From an uncultured Lachnospiraceae bacterium (GTDB lineage: Bacteria; Bacillota; Clostridia; Lachnospirales; Lachnospiraceae), in assembly GCA_947628045.1 (NCBI GenBank), contig CANQYP010000002.1, positions 1 through 61,114 on the forward strand: DNA of 61,114 nucleotides, read 5' to 3'. Below are positions 42,244 to 50,412 of the stretch, one piece after another. A program made the position numbers and the translations under genes. Within the stretch, counting starts at the first letter, position 1, and each line of letters opens with the position of its first letter. The notes beneath the pieces were generated by a model. That model saw only the letters and a list, made by a program, of their open reading frames with translations, did no database searches and was not told the DNA's origin.

Positions 42244-42272
42244 ATTATATGCATAAGGGTGAGAAATGTCAA
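42244..42272 (-). promoter_or_regulatory. Leftward perfect consensus promoter
   Basis: On the - strand: TTGACA (42272-42267), 17-bp spacer, TATAAT (42249-42244). No protein gene is served by it before the small-peptide locus. Confidence 0.85.
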
Positions 42273-42333
42273 CTAAAGAAAAATGGTTGATGGAGTATGT
42301 GCCTTCCGATGAAGACCAGAAATTATAAGAAAT

Positions 42334-42359
42334 ACGACCGCCGTTTCACCGGCGGTCGT
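42334..42359. terminator. Hairpin downstream of the RCC1-repeat gene
   Basis: ACGACCGCC (42334-42342) pairs exactly with GGCGGTCGT (42351-42359). On the - strand it is followed by ATTTCTT, so it most likely ends the RCC1-repeat transcript. Its arms resemble those of the small-ORF terminator (ACGACCG). Confidence 0.65.
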
Positions 42360-42386
42360 GTTGACAAATCTCGCTTGATTATTTGA

Positions 42387-44315
42387 TTATTTGATCCGTA
42401 TGCGCAGTACGGATTTCTTTTTACTTCCGTCCGTTGCCATAGCGGTAATCTTGACGGTCTTTCCTTTTCCGGCTTTCAGCGCTTTTACCTTTCCGCTCTT
42501 ACTCACGGTCGCGTAGTCGGGGTTGCTGCTGGTGTATACGAGCGACTTGTTGGCGCCGCCGGTAGCCGCCACCTTTGTTTTCAGTTTCATCGACTTTCCT
42601 GCTTTCAGGCTGCCTTTGCCGCTCAGGGAGACCTTCTTCACCACGCCCTTCATGATACGGATCTGGTATACCGCCGATTTCCCGCTGCCGTCGTTCGCGG
42701 TTGCCGTGATGGTGACCGTTTTGCCCGCGCCCGCCGCCTTCGTTGTGACGACGCCATTGGCGTTTACGGTCGCATAGCGTTTGTTGCTGCTCGACCAGGA
42801 CAGGCTCTTGTCGCTGGCATTTTCCGGAAGTACGGTCGCCTCCAGGGCAACCTTTTTCCCTTTGGCAATCTTCGCGGATACGGCAGAGAGCTTGATGGAA
42901 GAGACCGAAACCGCTTGCGCGGTGCCTGATCCAACGTTTCCGCCTGTCTGCCCTTGCGCTGTCTGCCCCTGGGTGGTCTGCTCCTGTGACGTTTGCCCCT
43001 GCGACGTCTGTCCCTGGTTCCCGCTGCTGTCAGAACTACCTCCCGATGATGAGTCTGGTTCCTGGGCGGACGGCTCCGGTATTTTTTCCCATACCGCGGA
43101 CACGGTCAGGTCCTTTGTGACACGGTCAAAAGCTCCGTTCCAGGACAGCGTATAACCGGTCTTTGTCAATGACGGCGCTGTGGCTGCCCCGCCGTCCGGC
43201 ACTTCTTCTATACTTACAGTCTTCGCCCCGTCGACAAAGGTCACGAGCCAGAAGGTCTTGAACTCCTTCTTTTCGGGGACGTTATGACCGTATTCTCCCC
43301 AGGAATACACGGCCTTATCCTTCTTCAGGATTACGCCACTCCACCCGTCCAGATCGACCTGCAGGACGCTGTCCATAAGCTTTACCGGTTTATATTCTCC
43401 TATGCCGAAAGAACCCGTGCCGAGCTGTCCCGAATCGTTCCTGCCCCAGATATACAGGGTTCCGTCCGCTGTGACCGCTGCGCCGTTGGAGTGTCCCATG
43501 TCTGCCTGTACAACATTCGACATGATCTGCACCGGTTTTGTCTGGTTATCTATACTACCGTTTCCCAACTCTCCGTAATAACCTGCTCCCCAGGTCCATA
43601 AAGTGCCGTCATTTTTCAGTGCCATCGAACTTCTCCAGCCCATGGAGATCTGCTTGACGCCCTCCATGATTTGAACCGGTTTTGGCTGATCGGTCGTATT
43701 GCCGTTTCCAATCTGCCCGTATTCATTTTGTCCCCAGGTCCACAGGGTGCCGTCCGTTTTCAGCGCCGCTCCGTGGAAACAGCCGAGCGATACTGACGCC
43801 ACATCAGTCATGATCTCGGTCGGTATCGGCTGATCGGACGAAAACAGGCAGCTGTCGTTGCAGCCCCATACCAGCAGTTTTCCGTCCGTTGTCACCACGG
43901 CGGACTGGTCGTAGCCGAGACTGACCTGTTTCACGTGGTCGAGCACCTTCTTTGGGGTACTGCATTCTGATCCCACAGCGCAGGCGCTGGCGATCTGCCC
44001 GTACTCATTGCTGCCCCACATCCACAGGCTGCCGTCCTGTTTCAGCGCGGCGCTGTGTAACAGACCAAGGCTCACCTGTGCCACCCCGTCAAGGATCTTG
44101 ACCGGATTGTCCCGCCTTTCGACGGAATCATTTCCCAGCTCCCCGCTGACGTTCTTTCCCCAGCTCCAAAGAGAGCCGTTCTCATCTACCGCCGCGTAGT
44201 GTTGATTTCCCGTGGCGACCTGCATCTGCACGCCCGCCGCATGGACGATACAGCCGCTCATCGCCAGCAGAAACAGCGCGCTGATCGACGCAGCCATTTT
44301 CTTGTAAAACTTCAT
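42387..44315 (-). CDS. Secreted RCC1-repeat / bacterial Ig-like (Big_2) protein
   Basis: 642 residues. The signal sequence SISALFLLAMSGCIVHAAG contains a lipobox-like SGC, so it may be a lipoprotein. Seven or so RCC1 repeats follow (LKTDGTLWTWGQNEYGQIGN and similar, ~35-345), forming a beta-propeller. Next come an InlB-type beta-grasp repeat (VTFVDGAKTVSIEEV, TKTGYTLSWNG), a Gln/Thr/Ser linker with TSQGQ/TTQGQ/TAQGQ repeats, and two Big_2 domains (~470-640) ending in basic, lysine-rich sequence. The ATG at 44315 has GGGAGG upstream on the - strand. It is likely a surface-exposed interaction protein; the ligand is unknown. Confidence 0.88.
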   Translation of the reverse strand: MKFYKKMAASISALFLLAMSGCIVHAAGVQMQVATGNQHYAAVDENGSLWSWGKNVSGELGNDSVERRDNPVKILDGVAQVSLGLLHSAALKQDGSLWMWGSNEYGQIASACAVGSECSTPKKVLDHVKQVSLGYDQSAVVTTDGKLLVWGCNDSCLFSSDQPIPTEIMTDVASVSLGCFHGAALKTDGTLWTWGQNEYGQIGNGNTTDQPKPVQIMEGVKQISMGWRSSMALKNDGTLWTWGAGYYGELGNGSIDNQTKPVQIMSNVVQADMGHSNGAAVTADGTLYIWGRNDSGQLGTGSFGIGEYKPVKLMDSVLQVDLDGWSGVILKKDKAVYSWGEYGHNVPEKKEFKTFWLVTFVDGAKTVSIEEVPDGGAATAPSLTKTGYTLSWNGAFDRVTKDLTVSAVWEKIPEPSAQEPDSSSGGSSDSSGNQGQTSQGQTSQEQTTQGQTAQGQTGGNVGSGTAQAVSVSSIKLSAVSAKIAKGKKVALEATVLPENASDKSLSWSSSNKRYATVNANGVVTTKAAGAGKTVTITATANDGSGKSAVYQIRIMKGVVKKVSLSGKGSLKAGKSMKLKTKVAATGGANKSLVYTSSNPDYATVSKSGKVKALKAGKGKTVKITAMATDGSKKKSVLRIRIK

Positions 44316-44493
44316 AATCCTGTGACCTCCCTGCATTTCGCGCCGCGAACCGGGCGCTTTTTATTGATTAAGTTTAATATACCTGATTGCCCTGATCTGC
44401 GCAAGGTTTCTTTTATTTTTTTCCAGCCCGCACACATTTCCGTTCGCCGTAATAGGATAATACAGACGATATTCTGCGAGGGTGACAGGAGAG

Positions 44494-45339
44494 ATGAAGG
44501 AGATCCTTGCGGGGCTGCTGCTCCCGTTTCTGGGGACATCGCTCGGCGCGGCGTGTGTGTTTTTTCTGAAAAGAGAGCTGGGGCAGAAACTGCAAAAGGC
44601 GCTGCTCGGCTTTGCCGCGGGCGTCATGGTCGCGTCTTCCGTGTGGTCGCTGCTGATCCCGGCGCTCGAGCTGTCCGGGGGTATGGGACGGCTGGCGTTC
44701 CTGCCGGCGATCGGCGGGCTGGCATTCAGCTTTCTGTTTTTGCTGGCGCTGGATCGATATTTTCCGCAGCTGTATCACGGGGACATTCAAGAAGAAACAT
44801 GCTGTGTGATAAAAGATGGAGACGCTGCGCAGTTATGCCCGGAGCGCGGCGGAGATGAAAAAACACAGAGCGGGCGGAAACGGACGAATCTTCTCATGCT
44901 CGCTGTGACGCTGCACAATATCCCCGAGGGCATGGCGGTCGGCGCCGTCTTCTCCGGGCTGCTTGCGGCGCGCGCGGGGATCACGGTTGCCGGAGCGTTT
45001 GCGCTGTCGCTGGGCATCGCGATCCAGAATTTTCCGGAGGGTGCGATCATCAGCCTGCCGCTGGCGGGAGAGGGACGCATGAACCGCTGGGGCGCGTTTG
45101 GCATGGGAGTCGTCTCTGGCGTGGTGGAGCCGGTCGCCGGTGCGGCTATGATCGTGCTGTCGCATTATATTCAGCCGTTTTTGCCCGGTTTCCTTGCGTT
45201 TGCGGCGGGGGCGATGTTGTATGTGGTCGTGGAGGAGCTGATCCCGGAGATCGCGCAGGGGAGTTCCGATAAGCTGGGGACGATCGGGTTTGCGCTCGGT
45301 TTCATGGTGATGATGGCGCTGGACGTCGCGTTTGGCTGA
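44494..45339 (+). CDS. ZIP-family divalent metal transporter
   Basis: 281 residues, about eight membrane segments. The two metal-binding helices carry TLHNIPEGMAVG (TM4) and IQNFPEGAIISLPL (TM5), the ZIP/GufA signatures. A hydrophilic loop (~95-130) contains CC and acidic residues. It takes up zinc or related metals into the cytoplasm. The start is not certain: ATG 44494 has AGGAGAG very close upstream, and GTG 44482 is in frame four codons earlier. It is divergent from the RCC1-repeat gene, with ~180 bp between. Confidence 0.9.
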   Translation: MKEILAGLLLPFLGTSLGAACVFFLKRELGQKLQKALLGFAAGVMVASSVWSLLIPALELSGGMGRLAFLPAIGGLAFSFLFLLALDRYFPQLYHGDIQEETCCVIKDGDAAQLCPERGGDEKTQSGRKRTNLLMLAVTLHNIPEGMAVGAVFSGLLAARAGITVAGAFALSLGIAIQNFPEGAIISLPLAGEGRMNRWGAFGMGVVSGVVEPVAGAAMIVLSHYIQPFLPGFLAFAAGAMLYVVVEELIPEIAQGSSDKLGTIGFALGFMVMMALDVAFG

Positions 45340-45455
45340 AATGAAAAAATTAATATAGATTTTGTTGTAAACACAAGTGTTTTTCGGTATAATTAAAACA
45401 TAACAGAAACGTATAACATGGTTTTAGCTGTAATTGATTAGGAAATTGAGGTGAA

Positions 45456-46346
45456 ATGTTGTTGTCCGAGACTCCAAAGCCGACACGAGAGGTCAAGGCG
45501 AAACGTACTGCAAAGAATAGCGTATTTCTGGATCTCTTCCAGGACAAAAAGAACCTACTAAAATTATACCAGACACTGCACCCGGAAGAGGTGCATGTGA
45601 CGGAAGATACGCTGGATATTGTAACGATTGATAATGTTTTGACAGATAATTTGTACAATGACTTGGGAATCATGTCCGGCGGGAATCGCTTGCTTTTGCT
45701 TTTAGAGGCGCAGTCCAGCTGGACGGTAAATATTCTGGTTCGGATGCTGCTGTATCTGGCGCAGACTTATCACGAGTATTTTGAACGGACAGAGCAGAGC
45801 TTATATAAAAGCAAAAAAGTAAAACTGCCGGAGCCGGAACTCTACGTGATATATACCGGGAACAGAGGAAGAAAACCGGATGTTCTGTCCCTGTCAAAAG
45901 AATTTTTTAACGGCGCGTGTATTGATGTTGAGATCAAAGCTAAAGTTATGTATGAGAGCGATGAGGACAATATCATCAACGAATACATTGTGTTCTGTAG
46001 GGTTTTCAATGAGCAGATAGAAAAGCATGGAATGACTCAGAAAGCAGTTACAGAAACTATCCGAATCTGCAAGGACAGAAATATCCTGAAACAGTATTTA
46101 AGCAGCAAAGAAGTGGAGGTAGTTACGATTATGATGAGTTTGTTTGATGATGAACAGATTATGAGGACTTATGCAAAAGATATTGCGAATGCAGCGGCGG
46201 AACAGGCAGAGGAGAATAAGGCAAAAAAGATGGCTGCCCGCATGATAAAGGCGGGAAAAATGTCCTTGGAGGATATAGCCGATTATACAGAGCTATCTCT
46301 TGATATGGTGAAGGAATTAGAACGGCAGATAATGCAGCCCGTATGA
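45456..46346 (+). CDS. Rpn/PD-(D/E)XK nuclease-family protein
   Basis: 296 residues. The N-terminal nuclease domain resembles the Rpn/transposase_31 group: KNSVFLDLFQDKKNLLKLY, then the catalytic-type YNDLGIM with aspartate and LLLLLEAQSS (ExQ). The C-terminal helical part ends in AAEQAEENKAKKMAARMIKA followed by a SLEDIADYTELSLDMV helix-turn-helix-like motif typical of this family. Rpn proteins are RecA-independent recombination-promoting nucleases. AT-rich relative to its neighbours, and with no terminal repeats visible, it is probably a horizontally acquired single gene. GAGGTGAA precedes the ATG. Confidence 0.82.
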   Translation: MLLSETPKPTREVKAKRTAKNSVFLDLFQDKKNLLKLYQTLHPEEVHVTEDTLDIVTIDNVLTDNLYNDLGIMSGGNRLLLLLEAQSSWTVNILVRMLLYLAQTYHEYFERTEQSLYKSKKVKLPEPELYVIYTGNRGRKPDVLSLSKEFFNGACIDVEIKAKVMYESDEDNIINEYIVFCRVFNEQIEKHGMTQKAVTETIRICKDRNILKQYLSSKEVEVVTIMMSLFDDEQIMRTYAKDIANAAAEQAEENKAKKMAARMIKAGKMSLEDIADYTELSLDMVKELERQIMQPV

Positions 46347-46362
46347 TGATAAAGAAGGGGTG

Positions 46363-46390
46363 TTGACAAAAATGCCGAAGATGTTATACT
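46363..46390 (+). promoter_or_regulatory. thrS promoter
   Basis: TTGACA (46363-46368), 16-bp spacer, TATACT (46385-46390). Confidence 0.75.
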
Positions 46391-46395
46391 GTTAA

Positions 46396-46648
46396 AAGCA
46401 ATTGAACCAAGGCGAACACGCTGAAGAGAAGAGTAAAATGCGAAAGCATCCAGAGAGAGGGCGGCTGCTGGAAAGCCCTTATGCGGAACCATTTGAAAAC
46501 GAACTCTGAGTGGCCCCAATCCGGTCCGGTGACTCCGTTATCGTCAAATGAGTGGTTTTGCTGTATAAAACAAGCAGGGTGGAACCGCGAGTAACGAACG
46601 TTGCCCGTCCCTCGCAGTCTTTTTTGGATTGCGGGAGGCGGGTTTTTG
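46396..46648 (+). promoter_or_regulatory. T-box leader of thrS
   Basis: The conserved T-box AGGGTGGAACCGCG is at 46576-46589. The terminator helix pairs CCCGTCCCTCGCAGTC (46604-46619) with GATTGCGGGAGGCGGG (46627-46642), followed by TTTTT. Upstream sequence can form the long stem I. Uncharged tRNA-Thr should stabilise the antiterminator and let thrS be transcribed. I could not fix the specifier triplet by eye; ACC and ACT both occur in the 3' part of stem I. Confidence 0.9.
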
Positions 46649-46728
46649 GTTCGCGTCAGGTGGCTCTTCAGGTTCGGTTCGGTACATGAAAATCGGCACA
46701 TGAAAAACAGAAAAAGGAGTGGAAGACA

Positions 46729-48666
46729 ATGATTATCACATTGAAAGACGGTTCAAAGAGAGAGTACGCGCAGCCGATGTCGGTGATTGACATTGCGGCG
46801 GACATCAGCGAAGGGCTGGCGCGCGTGGCGACGGCGGGCGAGGTGAACGGCGAGGTGCAGGATCTGCGCACGGTGCTCTCTGAGGATTGTGAGTTGAATA
46901 TCCTGACCTTTGACAGCCCGGAGGGCGCGGGCGCGTTCCGCCACACGACTTCGCACATCATGGCGCAGGCGATCAAGCGCCTGTACCCGGAGGTGAAACT
47001 GGCGATCGGTCCGTCGATCGCGGACGGATTTTATTACGATGTGGACAGCGACACGCCGATCACGAACGAGGACCTCGAGAAGATCGAGGCGGAAATGAAG
47101 AAGATCGTCAAGGAGGCGCTGCCGATCACACGTTTCACGAAACCGAGGGCGGAGGCGATCGCCTATTTCAAGGAGAAAAACGAGCCGTACAAGGTGGAGC
47201 TGATCGAGGATCTGCCGGAGGACGCGGAGATCAGCTTTTATCAGCAGGGCGAGTTTGTCGATCTGTGCGCGGGGCCGCATCTGATGTCGACGAAACCGGT
47301 CAAGGCGTTCAAGCTGACCAGCCTTGCGGGCGCGTACTGGAGAGGCAGCGAGAAGAACAAGATGCTCACCAGAATTTACGGCACTTCTTATACCAAGAAA
47401 GCCGATCTGGACGAGTATCTGCGCCTGCTCGAGGAGGCGAAGAAGCGCGACCACAGAAAGCTCGGCAAACAGCTCGGGCTGTTCATGATGCGCGACGAGG
47501 GACCAGGTTTCCCGTTCTTCCTGCCGAAGGGCATGGTGCTCAAGAATACGCTGCTCGACTACTGGAGAGAGATCCACAGGAAGGCGGGCTACGTGGAGAT
47601 CTCTACGCCGATCATGCTGAACCGCCAGCTCTGGGAGACTTCCGGGCACTGGGATCATTACAAGGAGAACATGTATACGACGGTCATCGACGAGACCGAT
47701 TTCGCGATCAAGCCGATGAATTGCCCGGGCGGCATTCTGGTCTATCAGTCGGAGCCGCGTTCCTACCGCGACCTGCCGCTGCGCATGGGTGAGCTCGGTC
47801 TGGTGCACCGCCACGAGAAGTCCGGACAGCTCCACGGTCTGATGCGTGTGCGCTGTTTCACGCAGGACGATGCGCATATTTTCATGACGCCGGAGCAGAT
47901 CCGCGATGAGATCAAGGGCGTCGCGAAACTGATCGACGAAGTCTATCAGCTCTTTGGCTTTAAGTATCATGTAGAGCTGTCGACCCGCCCGGAGAATTCG
48001 ATGGGCAGCGACGAGGACTGGGAGATGGCGACGGAAGGACTGCGCAGCGCGCTCGACGATCTGGGACTCGACTATGTGGTCAACGAGGGCGACGGCGCGT
48101 TCTACGGACCGAAGATAGACTTCCACCTTGAGGACTCGATCGGCAGGACCTGGCAGTGCGGCACGATCCAGCTCGACTTCCAGCTGCCGCTGCGTTTCAA
48201 CTGTGAGTACACCGGGGCGGACGGCGAAAAGCATCGCCCGATCATGATCCACCGCGTGGCGTTCGGCTCCATCGAGCGTTTCATCGGCATTCTGATCGAG
48301 CACTTCGCGGGCGCGTTCCCGACCTGGCTGGCGCCGGAGCAGGTGCGTGTGCTCCCGATCTCGGATAAATACATGGACTACGCGGAGAAGGTGAACAAGC
48401 AGCTCTTTGACGCGGGCATCCGCACCAGCATCGATACGAAGGCGGAGAAGATCGGCTACAAGATTCGCGAGGCGCAGCTTGCGAAGGTGCCGTACATGCT
48501 TGTGGTCGGCGCGAAGGAAGAGGAAGAAGGGCTTGTGTCCGTCCGCAGCCGTTTCGCAGGCGACGAGGGGCAGAAGACGGTTGCAGACTTCCTGACCGAT
48601 ATTAAGGAAGAGATCGCGACCCGCACCGCGCGTGAGACGACCGTGAAGGAAGAAGAGAAGAAGTGA
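46729..48666 (+). CDS. thrS: Threonyl-tRNA synthetase
   Basis: 645 residues, full length. The TGS domain (IITLKDGSKREYAQPMS) is followed by the editing/SAD domain with HTTSHIMAQAIKRLYP (HxxxH) and FVDLCAGPHL, the class II catalytic core with motif 2 (HRHEKSGQLHGLMRVR) and motif 3 (IHRVAFGSIERFIGIL), and the anticodon-binding domain. It charges tRNA-Thr and edits mis-acylated serine. AAAAGGAGTGG precedes the ATG. Expression is set by the T-box leader; a terminator follows directly. Confidence 0.98.
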   Translation: MIITLKDGSKREYAQPMSVIDIAADISEGLARVATAGEVNGEVQDLRTVLSEDCELNILTFDSPEGAGAFRHTTSHIMAQAIKRLYPEVKLAIGPSIADGFYYDVDSDTPITNEDLEKIEAEMKKIVKEALPITRFTKPRAEAIAYFKEKNEPYKVELIEDLPEDAEISFYQQGEFVDLCAGPHLMSTKPVKAFKLTSLAGAYWRGSEKNKMLTRIYGTSYTKKADLDEYLRLLEEAKKRDHRKLGKQLGLFMMRDEGPGFPFFLPKGMVLKNTLLDYWREIHRKAGYVEISTPIMLNRQLWETSGHWDHYKENMYTTVIDETDFAIKPMNCPGGILVYQSEPRSYRDLPLRMGELGLVHRHEKSGQLHGLMRVRCFTQDDAHIFMTPEQIRDEIKGVAKLIDEVYQLFGFKYHVELSTRPENSMGSDEDWEMATEGLRSALDDLGLDYVVNEGDGAFYGPKIDFHLEDSIGRTWQCGTIQLDFQLPLRFNCEYTGADGEKHRPIMIHRVAFGSIERFIGILIEHFAGAFPTWLAPEQVRVLPISDKYMDYAEKVNKQLFDAGIRTSIDTKAEKIGYKIREAQLAKVPYMLVVGAKEEEEGLVSVRSRFAGDEGQKTVADFLTDIKEEIATRTARETTVKEEEKK

Positions 48667-48717
48667 AAACAGAAGTAAGAATAGAAGTAAAACAGTACAA
48701 AATATAATTCGAAAAAG

Positions 48718-48752
48718 TACTTTCTCATGCAAATGTGAGGAAGTATTTTTTC
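48718..48752 (+). terminator. thrS terminator
   Basis: TACTTTCTCA pairs with TGAGGAAGTA (one G-U), followed by TTTTTTC. Confidence 0.85.
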
Positions 48753-48762
48753 TTTACGCCAT

Positions 48763-48790
48763 CTTAATATCGTCTTAACGCCATCTTAAC
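48763..48790 (+). promoter_or_regulatory. Three 11-bp-spaced CTTAAC repeats upstream of ktrB (candidate KdpE-type sites)
   Basis: CTTAAT (48763), CTTAAC (48774), CTTAAC (48785), each preceded by T, at exactly 11-bp spacing. A TATAAA lies 30 bp downstream (48820-48825), suiting activation by an OmpR-type regulator. A KdpE-like regulator is encoded 5 kb downstream in the same potassium cluster. Confidence 0.6.
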
Positions 48791-48902
48791 GCGAGGGCGC
48801 GCTTTCCTAACACCAATTTTATAAATTTTGTGCGATACTGACCTCAGAGAGAAGAGATGGCTGCTGCCTGGGAACAGGCGGCAGTCAAAGAGGTGAGTGC
48901 GC

Positions 48903-50237
48903 ATGAAGACATTATTGAAGACAAAACATTTTTCCTCATTTCAAATCATTATATTGGGCTTTATGGCGGTGATCCTGCTGGGGAGTCTGCTGCTGATGCT
49001 CCCGTTTTCCACCAGGCAGGCGGGCGGGGCGTCTTTCCAGGACGCGCTTTTTACGGCGACGTCCTCGGTCTGTGTGACCGGGCTGGTCGTGCGGGACACA
49101 GCGACCTACTGGTCCGGGTTCGGACAGGCGGTGATCCTGTTGCTGATTCAGGTCGGCGGCATGGGAGTGATCACGGTTGCGGTGCTGTTTTCAATCGCCT
49201 CGGGACGCAAGATCGGACTGATGCAGCGGCAGACGATGCAGGAGGCGATCTCCGCGCCGCAGGTGGGCGGGATCGTGCGGCTGACCGGTTTTATCCTGAA
49301 GGCGGTCGCCGTGATCGAGGGCGTCGGGTTTCTGGCGCTGCTGCCCGGGTTCGCGCGGGAGTTCGGTTTCGGAAAGGGCTGCTGGTACGCGCTGTTCCAC
49401 TCCGTCTCCGCGTTCTGCAACGCCGGTTTTGACCTGATGGGGACGAAGGAGCCGTTCTCCTCGCTGACCGCCTACCACGGCAGCGCGGTCGTGAACCTGA
49501 CGATCATGGCGCTGATCGTCGTGGGCGGGCTCGGGTTCCTGACCTGGGACGATATTCGGCGCAACGGATACCACTTTCGGAAATATCGCATGCAGAGCAA
49601 GGTGATCGTCTGCACCACGCTCGTTCTGATCGCGCTCCCCGCCGTCTATTTTTTCTTCTGCGAGTATGCCGGGGCAGGGCTTAAGGACCGGCTGTGGATG
49701 TCCCTCTTCCAGTCCGTGACGACGCGCACGGCAGGGTTCAACACGGCGGACCTCGCGGGAATGCATGACTCGGGGAAACTCCTGATGATTCTGCTGATGC
49801 TGATCGGCGGTTCCCCGGGATCGACGGCGGGCGGCATGAAGACGACGACCGCTGCCGTGCTGGCGGCTACAGCGATCGCGGTGTTCAAGCGGCAGGAATC
49901 GGCGCATTTCTTTGGGCGCAGGATCCCGACAGAGAGCATTCGCAACGCGGCGGCGATCCTGCTGATGTACCTGACGCTGTTCCTCACGGGCGCGGCGGTC
50001 ATCAGCTACATCGAAGGTCTTCCTCTTCTGACGACGCTCTTCGAGACGGCGTCGGCGATTGGGACGGTCGGGCTGACGCTCGGTATCACGACGCAGCTGT
50101 GCGCGGCGTCCAGGCTGATTCTGGTTCTCCTGATGTTTTTCGGGCGGGTCGGGGGACTGACGCTGATCTTCGCGGCAGTGTCGGAGACACAGAAGGCGGC
50201 GCTGCATTTCCCGAAGGAGAAGATCACGGTCGGGTGA
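48903..50237 (+). CDS. ktrB: KtrB/TrkH-type potassium transporter membrane subunit
   Basis: 444 residues. Four membrane-pore-membrane repeats are recognisable, with filter-like segments such as TATSSVCVTGLVV, FHSVSAFCNAGFD, QSVTTRTAGFNT and ETASAIGTVGLTLG. It conducts K+ uptake, gated by the cytoplasmic RCK protein encoded next. ATG 48903 has AGAGGTGAG upstream, better than GTG 48897. A ~51-bp tandem repeat starts within its last codons and fills the spacer to ktrA. KdpDE-like regulators follow, implying control by potassium or turgor. Confidence 0.92.
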   Translation: MKTLLKTKHFSSFQIIILGFMAVILLGSLLLMLPFSTRQAGGASFQDALFTATSSVCVTGLVVRDTATYWSGFGQAVILLLIQVGGMGVITVAVLFSIASGRKIGLMQRQTMQEAISAPQVGGIVRLTGFILKAVAVIEGVGFLALLPGFAREFGFGKGCWYALFHSVSAFCNAGFDLMGTKEPFSSLTAYHGSAVVNLTIMALIVVGGLGFLTWDDIRRNGYHFRKYRMQSKVIVCTTLVLIALPAVYFFFCEYAGAGLKDRLWMSLFQSVTTRTAGFNTADLAGMHDSGKLLMILLMLIGGSPGSTAGGMKTTTAAVLAATAIAVFKRQESAHFFGRRIPTESIRNAAAILLMYLTLFLTGAAVISYIEGLPLLTTLFETASAIGTVGLTLGITTQLCAASRLILVLLMFFGRVGGLTLIFAAVSETQKAALHFPKEKITVG

Positions 50238-50341
50238 ACTGGGCTGGCAGCGTTGTATTTTCCGCTAAGAGAAGATCGCGATTGATTGAAACAGGCTGGC
50301 GGCGCTGCATTTCCCGAAGGAGAAAATCACGGTCGGGTGAA
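50195..50341 (+). repeat. ~51-bp tandem repeat, three copies, spanning the ktrB stop codon
   Basis: Units start at 50195 (GGCGGCGCTGCATTTCCCGA), 50246 (GGCAGCGTTGTATTTTCCGC, diverged) and 50298 (GGCGGCGCTGCATTTCCCGA). Copies one and three are nearly identical over ~43 bp, including the codons for EKITVG and the TGA stop. Confidence 0.85.
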
Positions 50342-50412
50342 ACTAGAAACATATCCGGTGCGAAGGACGGCAGGTTGGCGCCCGGATCGGCATCGGAGGA
50401 AAGGATATTGAT

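Noticed and set aside
45456-46346. Complete insertion sequence around the Rpn-type gene
   Set aside because: No terminal inverted repeats or target-site duplication could be seen; treated as a single acquired gene.
46753-48732. 659-codon open frame on the minus strand
   Set aside because: Antisense shadow of thrS, which is certain from sequence and T-box context.
48857-49432. 191-codon plus-strand frame overlapping the ktrB start
   Set aside because: Out-of-frame shadow; ktrB from 48903 has a ribosome site and complete family homology.
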